From contig DATBSD010000038.1 of assembly GCA_036559965.1 (NCBI GenBank), positions 1-46,369 on the forward strand: 46,369 bases of DNA, read 5' to 3'. The translations under genes and the position numbers were made by a program. Each line of letters opens with the position of its first letter. The first letter of the stretch is position 1. The notes under the pieces were generated by a model, which saw only the letters and a program-made list of their open reading frames with translations, made no database searches and was not told the DNA's origin. This stretch comes from CSP1-4 sp036559965. Lineage in GTDB: Bacteria > Chloroflexota > Limnocylindria > Limnocylindrales > CSP1-4. This document shows, piece by piece, positions 23,278-31,859 of this stretch.

Positions 23278-24609
23278 TCAGTGTAGACGCTCGGCCGCGA
23301 GAGCAGCCAGCTCGTCGGCCAACTCCGTGACGCGCGCCGCGTCCTCACCCTCGACCATGATCCGCAGCGCCGACTCCGTGCCCGACGGCCGGACGAGGAC
23401 TCGGCCGCGATCGGTGAGCTCCGTCTCGGCCGCCCGGACGGCAGCCGAGAGGCGTCGATCGGCCTGCCACTGGTCGCGATGTCGGACGGGCACCGTGCGC
23501 TGCTCCTGCGGGTACAGCGGGACCTGGGCGGCGAGCTCGGAGAGCGGGCGGCCGCTCTCGGCCATCACGCGCAGCACCTCGAGCGCGGTGAGCACGCCAT
23601 CGCCCGTGGTGGCGTGCTCGGCGACGATGACATGGCCGCTCTTCTCGCCACCCAGCCCGGCGCCGGCGACGAGCATCGCGTCGAGGATGTAGCGATCGCC
23701 GACGGGCGTCCGAACGACACGTCCGCCGGCCCGCTCGACAGCGGTCGCCAGGCCACCGTTCGAGAGCACGCTGACGACGAGCGTGTCCCCGGCCAGGGCG
23801 CCACGTGCCAGGCGTTCGAGCGTCAGCAGGCCGAGCAGCTGGTCGCCGTCGACGATGCGGCCGTGTTCGTCGACCGCGACGCAGCGATCGGCGTCGCCGT
23901 CGAGGGCGAATCCGACGTCGGCGCCGCTCTCCCCCACCCGGGCGGCGAGCGCCTCGGGCGCCGTGGCACCGCAGCCGAGGTTGATGTTCACGCCATCGGG
24001 CTGGTCGAAGATCACCTCCACCGTGGCACCCGTGCCGGCCAGGAGCTCGTGCGCGACCACGCCGCCCGACCCGTTGGCGCAGTCGACCACGACGCGCAGC
24101 TGGGACGTCAGCCGATGCGCCAGCGCCAGCCGATGGGCGCGGTAGCGATCGAGCAGCAGCCGGCCGTCGATATCGCGGCCGAGACCCGCGTTGGCCGGCC
24201 CGATGAGCTCATCGGCCCGCCACACGAGGTCGTCGAGCTCGTCCTCCTGGGCATCATCGAGCTTCATGCCGTTGGCGCCGATGACCTTCAAACCGTTGTC
24301 GTCGGCCGGGTTGTGCGAGGCGCTGACCATGATCCCGGCGCCGAACGGCCCATCTCCGGTCAGGAATGCGAGCGCCGGCGTGGGCACGACGCCGAGCCGG
24401 TGGACGTCGGCGCCCATCGACGTCCCGCCCGCGACGAGGGCGGCCACGAGCATGTCACTCGAACGACGCGTGTCCTGGCCGACGAGCAGCGCGCCGCCGT
24501 CCGGCGACAGCGCGTGGACGGTCGCTCGTCCGAGGGCCATGGCGAGCGACGGCTTGAGCTCGACGTTGGCGCGGCCGCGGATGCCGTCGGTGCCGAAGAG
24601 GCGTCCCAC
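23278..24609 (-). CDS. glmM: Phosphoglucosamine mutase
   Basis: GlmM interconverts glucosamine-6- and -1-phosphate. The 443-residue alpha-D-phosphohexomutase has RLFGTDGIRGRAN, the phosphoserine loop VSASHNP (S98), the magnesium loop DGDADR (about 236-241), the sugar loop GGEKSGH (about 319-325) and the phosphate loop RPSGTES near 407. In other bacteria GlmM binds and inhibits CdaA, and this gene follows cdaA and cdaR, the classic arrangement. GTG start at 24609, one base after the cdaR stop. Confidence 0.97.
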   Translation of the reverse strand: MGRLFGTDGIRGRANVELKPSLAMALGRATVHALSPDGGALLVGQDTRRSSDMLVAALVAGGTSMGADVHRLGVVPTPALAFLTGDGPFGAGIMVSASHNPADDNGLKVIGANGMKLDDAQEDELDDLVWRADELIGPANAGLGRDIDGRLLLDRYRAHRLALAHRLTSQLRVVVDCANGSGGVVAHELLAGTGATVEVIFDQPDGVNINLGCGATAPEALAARVGESGADVGFALDGDADRCVAVDEHGRIVDGDQLLGLLTLERLARGALAGDTLVVSVLSNGGLATAVERAGGRVVRTPVGDRYILDAMLVAGAGLGGEKSGHVIVAEHATTGDGVLTALEVLRVMAESGRPLSELAAQVPLYPQEQRTVPVRHRDQWQADRRLSAAVRAAETELTDRGRVLVRPSGTESALRIMVEGEDAARVTELADELAALAAERLH

Positions 24610-24610
24610 G

Positions 24611-25861
24611 TCAGGGCGTCGGGCTGATGGAGGGACCGGGCGAAGGCGCCGGTCCGGTCGACACGACGACGGTCACCGAGCCCGGCGTGAGCGCCACGAG
24701 GTTCGTCCCGCTCGGCTCCCTGAAGACGACTTCGACGGTGTGCGTGCCCGGCGCCAGGTCGCCGACGGGCACGCTCGCGCTGAGGGCCGCCGGGTCGACG
24801 GCAGCCAGCGCCGCGCTCGTGCCTCCGAGCGTCACGAGGACATCGGGCACCGAGAGGCTGTAGGTCCGGCCGTCGAGGCCGCCGGTCGGGCGCAGCCCGA
24901 CCCCGAAGGAGCGGCTGCCGCGGTCGGCGGCGATCTCGACCGTCACGTTGGCCTGGCCGGCGTCGACGATCTCGACGCCCGCCGGCGCCACGAGGTCGAC
25001 GGTCGTGGTCAGGTCGGTCGTGCGGCCGTCGAGCGGGATCCTGGCAGTCGCCACGGAGTCCATGGCGGCGATCGCGTCGAGCGCGCCACGGACGGTCACG
25101 ACCACCGGATCGACCGTCACCGAGCGCACGCTCCAGCCGGCTGCGGGGGCGCCCGTCAGCGCCGGCGCCACGGGCACCGAGCGGCTGGCCGACTCACGGC
25201 CGACGACGATGGTCACGTGCACCCGGTCGGGCTCGATGTCGACGGGCGCGACGACATCGCCCCGGGCATCGAGGGCGACGAGGTCGACCTCGCCGTCGAC
25301 GTTGATGCCGGTCGGGTCGATGGCCACGCGGGCGCTCGCCGTCTCGACGCGCTCGACGAGCGAGCTCGCGCCACGGACGGTCGCCGTCTGCGCACTCAGC
25401 GTCGGGTCGCCGATGGCCAGGCCGGCTGGGATGGTGCCCCGATCGACGCTGATGGGCACGGTCCGCGTGACGACCGGATCGAGGCGCACCGCGACCCGGT
25501 CGGGCTGGAAGTCGAGGACCTTGATGCGTGGATCGAGGGGGATGACCTCGACCGGCACGGAGACCGGTGTACCACCCTGCGTCGGCGAGACGCCCGAGAG
25601 GTCGGCGATGGCCTGGAAGTCGCTGCTCGAGATGCGTGCCGCGACGTCGGCCGGAGCGTAGTAGCGGATGGAGGTCACGTCACCGAGCGACTCGAGCAGG
25701 AAGGCGCCGGCCGGCTGGTCGACCGCCTCGATGGGCACACGGCCGGGCCACGTGCGGGCGTTCTGCGACAGGGCGAGGCCCGCATAGAGCAGCGTGGCGA
25801 GGGCGATGGCGGCGACCTTGAGCGGCCAGTTGTGGGTGACGAGCCCGGTCAGCCGGGTCAC
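24611..25861 (-). CDS. cdaR: CdaA regulatory protein, YbbR-domain
   Basis: CdaR is a membrane-anchored modulator of CdaA. The 416-residue protein has a short cytoplasmic start, one membrane segment (about residues 14-31; PLKVAAIALATLLYAGLAL), and an extracellular part of four YbbR-like beta repeats with recurring VDPVVVTVRGA, PDRVAVRLDP, DRVHVTIVV and EVVFREPSGTNL strands. A proline/serine tail ends it (SPGPSISPTP). GTG start overlaps the cdaA stop (GTGA). Family role comes from Firmicutes; here it is inferred from domain and gene order. Confidence 0.9.
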   Translation of the reverse strand: MTRLTGLVTHNWPLKVAAIALATLLYAGLALSQNARTWPGRVPIEAVDQPAGAFLLESLGDVTSIRYYAPADVAARISSSDFQAIADLSGVSPTQGGTPVSVPVEVIPLDPRIKVLDFQPDRVAVRLDPVVTRTVPISVDRGTIPAGLAIGDPTLSAQTATVRGASSLVERVETASARVAIDPTGINVDGEVDLVALDARGDVVAPVDIEPDRVHVTIVVGRESASRSVPVAPALTGAPAAGWSVRSVTVDPVVVTVRGALDAIAAMDSVATARIPLDGRTTDLTTTVDLVAPAGVEIVDAGQANVTVEIAADRGSRSFGVGLRPTGGLDGRTYSLSVPDVLVTLGGTSAALAAVDPAALSASVPVGDLAPGTHTVEVVFREPSGTNLVALTPGSVTVVVSTGPAPSPGPSISPTP

Positions 25862-26811
25862 GAGCCCTGCTTGCCGCCTTCGACCGCCGCCGGCACCGGC
25901 GGCGTGGCCACGGTCGTGGCGCTGGCGGGGGTCGCCGCATCACCGCCGCTCGTCGACCGACGCGGCGGTCGAAGCGAGCGGATGCCGCGCACCGTGGGCC
26001 CGGCGCCGGCCCGCGCGCTGCGGCTGCTCATGGCCTGCGGCTGGAGGAGCGCGGTGAGCGCGTTCCGAAGGCGCTCCTCGTCGAGCTGTCGGACGATGCG
26101 GGCCCGTTCCACGAGCGCGATGCCGCCGCTCTCCTCGCTCACGACGACGACCACGGCATCGGTCTGCTCGGTGATGCCGACCGCCGCCCGGTGGCGCGTG
26201 CCGAGCCGCTCCGACTGGATCGACGTCTCGCCCAGCGGCAGCACGATGCCGGCCGCCACGACCTGATCGCCGCGCACGAGCACGGCGCCGTCGTGGAGGG
26301 CCGAACGGGGCGTGAAGATGGTGCGCAGCAGCTCGCTCGAGACGTCGGCGTGGATCATCACGCCGCCCTCGGCCATGTCCTCCAGGCCGGTCTCGCGTTC
26401 GAGCACGATGAGCGCACCGATGCGATCGGCAGCCAGCAGGCCAGCGGCATGGGCCACGGCATCGGCCACACGATGGACCTCGGCCTGCGAGCCGGACCAG
26501 ATCCAGCCGAGCGACCCGAAGCGGCCGATGCGCTCGAGCGCCCGACGCAGCTCGGGCTGGAAGACCACGACCAGGGCGAGCAGGCCGACGACGGCGCCGG
26601 TCTGGAGGATCTGCGAGAGGAGCTGCAGCCCGAAGAACTGGGCGGCCGCGTAGATCGCGTAGACCGAGATGACGCCGATGACGAGGCGCACCGCGCGCGT
26701 GCCGCGGATGAGGCTGAAGAGCCAGTAGAAGAGCAGCGCCGTGAGGATGATGTCGACGATGGCGATCGGCTCGATCGCGACACTCGTCAGCGCGTCCAGC
26801 AGGCGGTCCAT
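25858..26811 (-). CDS. cdaA: Diadenylate cyclase CdaA
   Basis: CdaA makes c-di-AMP from two ATP at the membrane; the nucleotide controls potassium, osmotic balance and wall synthesis. The 317-residue protein has three membrane segments (about 16-35, 43-60, 66-88), VVVFQPELRRALE, and the DAC domain with SALHDGAVLV (DGA at 174-176) and ERLGTRHRAAVG (GTRHR at 204-208), both catalytic motifs intact. The last 70 residues are Ala/Pro/Thr-rich and not part of the DAC fold. A TACAAT box precedes the ATG by nine bases, so it may head its own transcript. Confidence 0.96.
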   Translation of the reverse strand: MDRLLDALTSVAIEPIAIVDIILTALLFYWLFSLIRGTRAVRLVIGVISVYAIYAAAQFFGLQLLSQILQTGAVVGLLALVVVFQPELRRALERIGRFGSLGWIWSGSQAEVHRVADAVAHAAGLLAADRIGALIVLERETGLEDMAEGGVMIHADVSSELLRTIFTPRSALHDGAVLVRGDQVVAAGIVLPLGETSIQSERLGTRHRAAVGITEQTDAVVVVVSEESGGIALVERARIVRQLDEERLRNALTALLQPQAMSSRSARAGAGPTVRGIRSLRPPRRSTSGGDAATPASATTVATPPVPAAVEGGKQGS

Positions 26812-26820
26812 CGTCGGCCG

Positions 26821-26826
26821 ATTGTA
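26821..26826 (-). promoter_or_regulatory. Candidate -10 element of cdaA (near-leaderless)
   Basis: On the minus strand TACAAT ends nine bases before the cdaA ATG, and no Shine-Dalgarno fits in between. Just upstream is a small hairpin, CGGGC-CGAA-GCCCG, right where a -35 would sit, after the TPR stop. The element could start a leaderless cdaA-cdaR-glmM-glmS transcript; the lack of a -35 lowers confidence. Confidence 0.45.
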
Positions 26827-26850
26827 GCAGCGGGCTTCGGCCCGACCGGC

Positions 26851-27843
26851 TCAGGCCCCGGGCGTCGAGGCCGGCGCCGGGGGCGTCGTGTCCGTTGCCA
26901 GGCCCGCGGCCAGCCAGGCGGCGATGCGCGGCTCGTCCGCGAGCGTGGCACGCGCGAGCTCCATGGCCGACGCCCGACCGGCCTCGTCACCGGTCACGAG
27001 CAGCAGCCGATCGAGGAGCAGCAGCTTCTCGGCGGCCCGGTCGCGCCAGCCGCGCGCGAGGTAGAGGCGAGCGAGCTCGACGTGCACGGTCGCCGAGCCG
27101 GGTGCCGCCTCGAGCCCCCGCTGGCAGGCGTCGAAGGCGGCGGCCGAGGCGCCCGCCGCCTGGAAGACCGTCGCCGTGGCGGCATAGGCGACGGCGGCCT
27201 CGTCGCGCCGTTCGTCGTCGAGCAGTGCGTCGGCCGACCGCAACAGCGCCTCCGGGTCGGGCGGGGCGACCGGCTCGGGGCTGGCCGCCAGCTCGACGGG
27301 CTCGGCCGGCGTGGTCGGCTCCGTGTCGGCCGGCGCCGCGGGCGCCCGGCGACGAGGCGCTCGCGGTCGCGGGATGCGCGCCGTCAGACGCTCGCGGCCG
27401 GGTTTGGCCGGCGCGTCCGCCGCGCTGAGCTCCTTGATCCGCCGTCGGCGTGCCCGCGTGCTCTGGAGTGCCTCCGCTCGGCGCAGCGTGGCGAGCCCCT
27501 CCGGTCGGCGTGCCGTGGCGACCTGGACGTCGGCCAGGCGCTCGAGGATCTCGGCCGCCTCGGCCGGACGGTCGGCGGCGATGAGCGCATCGGCCCGACC
27601 GTTGAGTGCCGCTTCGTCGCGCGGCGCCCGGCCGAGGGCGCGCGAGTACGCGGAGAGTGCCTCGTCCACCCGGCCCTCGCGGAGCAGCACGCCACCGAGG
27701 CTCGTGTGCGGCAAGGGCCGCTCGGGGGCGATCTCGGCCGCCTCGCGATAGAAGCCGATGGCCTCGTCGGCTCGGCCTCGCAGGACGGCCACGTGGCCGG
27801 CCTTGAGGGCTTCCTTGTAGCGCTCGAAGATGGGATCCGGCAC
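26851..27843 (-). CDS. Tetratricopeptide repeat protein
   Basis: A 330-residue soluble protein with TPR units at the N-terminus (about 1-110: AIGFYREAAEIAPERPLPHTSLG, LSAYSRALGRAPRDEAALN split at natural breaks) and again in the C-terminal half (about 205-300: AFDACQRGLEAAPGSATVHV). A low-complexity Pro/Ala/Arg linker (about 150-200) separates them. TPR proteins scaffold protein complexes; the partner is unknown. It begins with GTG at 27843, 17 bases after argF and directly upstream of cdaA, so a link to either could exist but cannot be shown. Confidence 0.75.
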   Translation of the reverse strand: MPDPIFERYKEALKAGHVAVLRGRADEAIGFYREAAEIAPERPLPHTSLGGVLLREGRVDEALSAYSRALGRAPRDEAALNGRADALIAADRPAEAAEILERLADVQVATARRPEGLATLRRAEALQSTRARRRRIKELSAADAPAKPGRERLTARIPRPRAPRRRAPAAPADTEPTTPAEPVELAASPEPVAPPDPEALLRSADALLDDERRDEAAVAYAATATVFQAAGASAAAFDACQRGLEAAPGSATVHVELARLYLARGWRDRAAEKLLLLDRLLLVTGDEAGRASAMELARATLADEPRIAAWLAAGLATDTTPPAPASTPGA

Positions 27844-27860
27844 GCGCGCCTCCGCCTCGC

Positions 27861-28838
27861 TCAGGCCTCAGGGTACGACAGGAGCGCCGCCAGGACGGCC
27901 TTCGTGGCATGCAGCCGGTTCTCGGCCTGGCGGGCGATGAGACTGGCCGGGTGGTCGAGCAGGCCGGCCTCGATCTCCTCGCCGGGATGTGCCGGCAGGC
28001 AATGCATGACGCGCGCGCCCGGTGCCGCGGACGCGAGCAGGTCGGCGGTGATGGCATAGCCCGCCAGGTCCGACCGGCGCTGGTCGCGTTCGTCCTCCAT
28101 GCCCATCGACGTCCAGACGTCGGTGTAGAGCACGTCGGCGCCATCGGCCGCCGTGCGTGGATCGGCCGACAGCTTCAGGCTGCCGCCGGTCGCGTTGGCA
28201 CGGGCGGCGGCCTCGTGGGCCAGATCGTCGGGGATGCCGTAGCCGGCCGGGCAGGCGAGGCGCATCCTGCCGCCCAGGCTGGTCACGGCGACGGCCAGCG
28301 AGGCGGCCACGTTGTTGCCGTCGCCGATGTAGGCGATCGTCCGACCGGCCAGACCACCGAACGCTTCGGTCACCGTCAGGACGTCCGCGGCGGCCTGGAG
28401 CGGATGCTCCCGGTCGGTCAGGCCATTGACGACCGGCACGTCGGCGCCATCGGCCAGCTCCCGCAGCGTCTCGTCGAGGAGCGTGCGAGCGACGACGGCG
28501 GCCACCCAGGCGCCCAGCGTGCGGCCGATGTCAGAAGCCGATTCGCGCCGACCGATGCCCACGTCGCCCCCGAAGAGGTAGAGCGACTGGCCACCGAGCT
28601 GGCCGATCGCCAACTCCGTGCTCACGCGCGTCCGGAGCGATGGATGCTCGAAGACGAGGGCGACGGCGCGGCCCCGCAGCGGCTCCTGGTCGTGGCGGCC
28701 ATCGGCCAGCCACTCGGCTTTGAGCGACCGGGCGAGCGCCACGAGCGCCTGCCAGCCGGCCGTGTCGAGGTCGGCGGCCGAGAACAGGTCCCGGCCGCGG
28801 ATGGCGGCGAGCGCGCCCGGCAAGCCGGCCGGCGTCAT
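27861..28838 (-). CDS. argF: Ornithine carbamoyltransferase family protein with variant phosphate motif
   Basis: OTC joins carbamoyl phosphate and ornithine to give citrulline in arginine synthesis. The 325-residue protein shows NGLTDREHPLQ (HPLQ at 145-148), YIGDGNNVAASL, the ornithine loop DVWTSMG (SMG 244-246) and MHCLPAHPGEEI. The carbamoyl-phosphate motif reads SLRTR (67-71) in place of the usual STRTR, and HPLQ replaces HPCQ. The SMG loop argues for ornithine as substrate, but N-acetyl- or N-succinylornithine carbamoyltransferases also carry altered STRTR motifs, so a related substrate is possible. It lies 25 bases after rpsI, an unusual place for argF. Confidence 0.82.
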   Translation of the reverse strand: MTPAGLPGALAAIRGRDLFSAADLDTAGWQALVALARSLKAEWLADGRHDQEPLRGRAVALVFEHPSLRTRVSTELAIGQLGGQSLYLFGGDVGIGRRESASDIGRTLGAWVAAVVARTLLDETLRELADGADVPVVNGLTDREHPLQAAADVLTVTEAFGGLAGRTIAYIGDGNNVAASLAVAVTSLGGRMRLACPAGYGIPDDLAHEAAARANATGGSLKLSADPRTAADGADVLYTDVWTSMGMEDERDQRRSDLAGYAITADLLASAAPGARVMHCLPAHPGEEIEAGLLDHPASLIARQAENRLHATKAVLAALLSYPEA

Positions 28839-28863
28839 GCGGCCGCCGGATGGAGCGGCGTCG

Positions 28864-29262
28864 CTAGCGCTTCGTGTACTGCGGCGCCTTGCGGGCCCGC
28901 TTGAGGCCGTACTTCTTGCGCTCCTTCATGCGCGGGTCGCGGCTCAGGAAGCCGGCCTGGCGGAGCGGCAGTCGAGCCTCGGGGTCGGACTGCAGGAGGG
29001 CTCGGGCGATGCCGTGGCGGATGGCGCCGGCCTGGCCCTGGTAGCCCCCGCCCTCGACCTTGATCATGGCGTTGAAGCGACCCTCCGTGCCCGTCACGCG
29101 GAAGGGCATGAGGATGATCGCCTGGTCGACGGCGTTGCCGAAGTGCTCATCCAGCGATCGGCCGTTGACGACGACCTCGCCCTCGCCGGCCAGCAGGCGG
29201 ACGCGAGCGATGCTCGTCTTGCGACGGCCGGTGCCGTAGAAGAAGCTCGTGGTGGTGCTCAT
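28864..29262 (-). CDS. rpsI: Ribosomal protein S9
   Basis: A 132-residue small-subunit protein whose C-terminal tail reaches the P-site tRNA. FYGTGRRKTSIARVRL, DQAIILMPFRVT, GGGYQGQAGAIRHGIARALL and the ending RMKERKKYGLKRARKAPQYTKR (key residues KKYGLKRARK and the final KR) are all normal. It starts at ATG 29262 after GGAGG-type sequence and follows rplM by 13 bases, the standard pair. Confidence 0.97.
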   Translation of the reverse strand: MSTTTSFFYGTGRRKTSIARVRLLAGEGEVVVNGRSLDEHFGNAVDQAIILMPFRVTGTEGRFNAMIKVEGGGYQGQAGAIRHGIARALLQSDPEARLPLRQAGFLSRDPRMKERKKYGLKRARKAPQYTKR

Positions 29263-29275
29263 CGGTCGGACCTCC

Positions 29276-29707
29276 TCAGGCGAGCGGCTCGGGCCGCTGG
29301 GCCTGGTGCGGATGCTCGGCCCCGGCATAGATCTTGAGCTTGCGTAGCTGCTGGGCGCCCAGTCGATTGTGGGGCAGCATGCCCTTCACGGCGCGGCGGA
29401 TGGCCTCCTCCGGACGGCGCGCCAGGAGCTCGCCGAGCGTCTCCTGCTTGAGCCCGTGGGGATAGCCGCTGTGGCGGATATAGAGCTTGGTCTCGAGCTT
29501 GTCGCGCGTCACGGTGATACGGGCGGCGTTGACGACGACGACATGGTCGCCGCTGTCGAGATGGGTCGCGAAGGTCGGCTTGTGCTTGCCCTCGAGGACG
29601 CGGGCGATGCGCGACGCGAGGCGGCCGAGCGTCTCGTCCGTCGCGTCCACGACGAACCAGCGTCGCTCGATCTCGCTCTCTCGCGGTGTATACGTCTTCA
29701 TCGTCAT
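29276..29707 (-). CDS. rplM: Ribosomal protein L13
   Basis: A 143-residue early-assembly protein of the large subunit. Family marks are KTYTPRESEIERRWFVVDA, LGRLASRIARVL, GDHVVVVNA, YIRHSGYPHGLK and AVKGMLPHNRLG. The ATG at 29707 overlaps the truA stop (ATGA); an in-frame ATG six bases later (MKTYTPRE) is a fair alternative start. Confidence 0.97.
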   Translation of the reverse strand: MTMKTYTPRESEIERRWFVVDATDETLGRLASRIARVLEGKHKPTFATHLDSGDHVVVVNAARITVTRDKLETKLYIRHSGYPHGLKQETLGELLARRPEEAIRRAVKGMLPHNRLGAQQLRKLKIYAGAEHPHQAQRPEPLA

Positions 29708-30456
29708 CGTCCATCCTCGTCGGTTGCGGCTCGTCCCATGACGACCCGTCGCAGGCAGAGCCCCTGCGGTGGGGCGACGGCGCCTGCGAACGCCCGTCGT
29801 GGCGACGCGAGTGCCGCCGCGACCTGCTCAGCGGTGGCGGTCCCCAGTCCGACTCGGATGAGGGCGGCCACGATGCTCCTGACCATCTGGCGCAGGAAGG
29901 AGTCGCCGACCACCTCGATGGTGATCGTCCGGCCCTGCCTGCGGACCCGGATCGCATAGACGGTCCGGATCGGTTGTCGACCGCCGCCTCCGAAGCCGGT
30001 GAAGTCGTGCCGGCCGATGAGGGCCTGCGCCGCCTCCGCCATCGCGATGACGTCGAGTGGCTCCCGCACCCCGAGCGCCGTGCGCTCGCGGAGCGGGCTG
30101 CGCGGCCCGTTCCAGACGGTGTAGCGGTACTCCCGGTACCGCGCCGCGTAGCGTGGCTGGAAGTCGGCCGCCACGCGTTTGACCGCGTGGACGGAGACGT
30201 CGACCGGCAGGAGCGCATCGAGCGCCCTGGCCAGCTCCCGGACCGGCATCCGTCGCGACAGGTCGAAGGCGATGACCTGGCCAGTCGCATGGACTCCGGC
30301 GTCGGTTCGTCCGGCGGCATCGACGCGCACCCGACGTCCGTCGGAGAGGCGCGTCAGTGCTGCCTCCAGCTCTCCATGGACCGTCCGGCGCCCTGGCTGG
30401 GCCTGGGATCCGGCGAAGTCCGTGCCGTCGTATTCCACCCGGGCGGCATACCGCAC
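29704..30456 (-). CDS. truA: tRNA pseudouridine38-40 synthase
   Basis: TruA converts uridines 38-40 of the anticodon arm to pseudouridine. The 250-residue protein has RYAARVEYDGTDFAGSQ, AAGRTDAGVHATGQV with the catalytic aspartate in the GRTDAGVHA motif, YREYRYTVWNG and FLRQMVRSIV. I place the start at GTG 30456, which gives the usual MRYAARVEYDG beginning and has GAGAGG eight bases upstream; an ATG at 30486 would add ten residues. It sits between rplQ and rplM, its usual place. Confidence 0.94.
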   Translation of the reverse strand: MRYAARVEYDGTDFAGSQAQPGRRTVHGELEAALTRLSDGRRVRVDAAGRTDAGVHATGQVIAFDLSRRMPVRELARALDALLPVDVSVHAVKRVAADFQPRYAARYREYRYTVWNGPRSPLRERTALGVREPLDVIAMAEAAQALIGRHDFTGFGGGGRQPIRTVYAIRVRRQGRTITIEVVGDSFLRQMVRSIVAALIRVGLGTATAEQVAAALASPRRAFAGAVAPPQGLCLRRVVMGRAATDEDGR

Positions 30457-30493
30457 GGGGCCGCCCTCTCGGGCGGATGCTCGCATCTCGTTG

Positions 30494-30847
30494 CTAGACG
30501 AGCTCGATCTGGACGATCGGGGCTGCGTCGCCGCTGCGCATGCCGATGCGCACGAGCCGGGTGTAGCCCGACGTGCGATCGGCATACCGAGGTGCGATCT
30601 CCTTGAACAGCTTGTCGATGACCAGCGGCTCGTCGGGCATCTCGGCCACGACGCGCCGGCGGGCGGTCAGCGAGCCCTGCTTCGCGAGCGTGATCATGCG
30701 TTCGACGCGGCCGCGGACCTCCTTGGCCCTGGCCTCGGTCGTCTTGACCTGCTCGTATCGCAGGACGGCCACGGTCAGGTTCTTGTAAAGCGCCATGCGC
30801 GGGCCGGTCTTGCGACCCAGCTTGCGGCCGTCGACGCGGTTGGCCAT
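30494..30847 (-). CDS. rplQ: Ribosomal protein L17
   Basis: A 117-residue large-subunit protein near the exit tunnel. It starts ANRVDGRKLGRKTGPRMALYKNL (key LGRKTGPRMALYKN), has RVERMITLAKQGSLTARR and ends SGYTRLVRIGMRSGDAAPI. ATG at 30847 lies one base after the rpoA stop, the canonical rpoA-rplQ pair. Confidence 0.97.
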   Translation of the reverse strand: MANRVDGRKLGRKTGPRMALYKNLTVAVLRYEQVKTTEARAKEVRGRVERMITLAKQGSLTARRRVVAEMPDEPLVIDKLFKEIAPRYADRTSGYTRLVRIGMRSGDAAPIVQIELV

Positions 30848-30848
30848 C

Positions 30849-31850
30849 TCAGGCCTCGGCCTCGTCGAAGGGCTCCTCGTCCTCGTCGACCACATCGTCG
30901 AGGCTGCCGATGCTGTCGAGGTCCTCGGGCGGCAGGAAGCCGCGCATCCGCAGGCGCTCCTTCATCTCGTCGAGCGACTTCTTGCCGAAGTTGCGCATGC
31001 GCAGCAGGTCGTCGTCGCTGAGCTGCAGGAGCTGGCCGACCTTGACGATGTTGTTGCGCTTGAGCGAGTTGTACGCGCGCATCGGGAGGTCGAGATCCTC
31101 GATGGGCATGTCGAGCATGTTGGCCGGGATGGCCGGCCCGCCCGGCGTCGGGCGATCGAGGATGACCGGCTTGCCGGCCGCCGTGAAGAGGCTGAACTGG
31201 TGGACGAGGACCTCGGCTGCCTGCGAGAGCGCGTCCTCGGGCGCGATGGTGCCGTCGGTCTCGATCTCGATGGTCAGCTTGTCGTAGTTCGTCATCTGCC
31301 CGACGCGCGTGTTCTCGACCGTGTAGTTGACCTTGCGCACGGGCGTGAAGATGGCGTCGATGGGGATGACGCCGATGGGCAGCGGCTCGGCGCGCTCTGC
31401 AGCCAGGTAGCCGACCCCGCGCTCGACGGTCAGGTCGATCTCGATGGTCACGTCGCTCGAGTCGAGGACCATGAGGTGCTGCTCGGGGTTGACGATCTCG
31501 ACGTCCGCGTTCTCGGTGATGTCGGCGGCGGTGACCGCGCCGGCGCCCGACTTGACGAGCTTGAGCTGGACGGGATGCGGGGCGTAGCTCTTGAGGCGCA
31601 GCTTCTTGACGTTGAGGACGATCTGCGTCAGATCCTCCTTGACGCCGGGCAGGCTGCTGAACTCGTGGTACACGTCGTGGACCTGGATGGAGGTCACGGC
31701 GGCACCCTCGAGCGACGAGAGCAGGACACGGCGCAGGGCATTGCCGAGCGTCACGCCATAGCCGGCCGGCAGCGGACTGGCCTCGTACTTGCCGTACTGG
31801 GCGTCGGCGTCACCGACCGCCTCGATCTGTGCGTTTTCCAGTTCGATCAT
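30849..31850 (-). CDS. rpoA: DNA-directed RNA polymerase subunit alpha
   Basis: The 333-residue alpha subunit nucleates RNA polymerase assembly and contacts UP elements and activators. The N-terminal domain has YGVTLGNALRRVLLSSLEGAA (LGNALRRVLLSS) and RGVGYLAAE; the C-terminal domain has LDLPMRAYNSLKRNNIVKVG and LLRMRNFGKKSLDEMK. A 20-residue acidic tail (VDEDEEPFDEAEA) follows the usual end. It stands between rpsD and rplQ. Confidence 0.97.
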   Translation of the reverse strand: MIELENAQIEAVGDADAQYGKYEASPLPAGYGVTLGNALRRVLLSSLEGAAVTSIQVHDVYHEFSSLPGVKEDLTQIVLNVKKLRLKSYAPHPVQLKLVKSGAGAVTAADITENADVEIVNPEQHLMVLDSSDVTIEIDLTVERGVGYLAAERAEPLPIGVIPIDAIFTPVRKVNYTVENTRVGQMTNYDKLTIEIETDGTIAPEDALSQAAEVLVHQFSLFTAAGKPVILDRPTPGGPAIPANMLDMPIEDLDLPMRAYNSLKRNNIVKVGQLLQLSDDDLLRMRNFGKKSLDEMKERLRMRGFLPPEDLDSIGSLDDVVDEDEEPFDEAEA

Positions 31851-31859
31851 CGGCGGCGA

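Noticed and set aside
24191..26266. 691-codon plus-strand frame opposite glmM, cdaR and cdaA
   Set aside because: The opposite strand encodes three well-conserved proteins; the plus product is rich in Arg, Asp and Gly with no recognisable fold.
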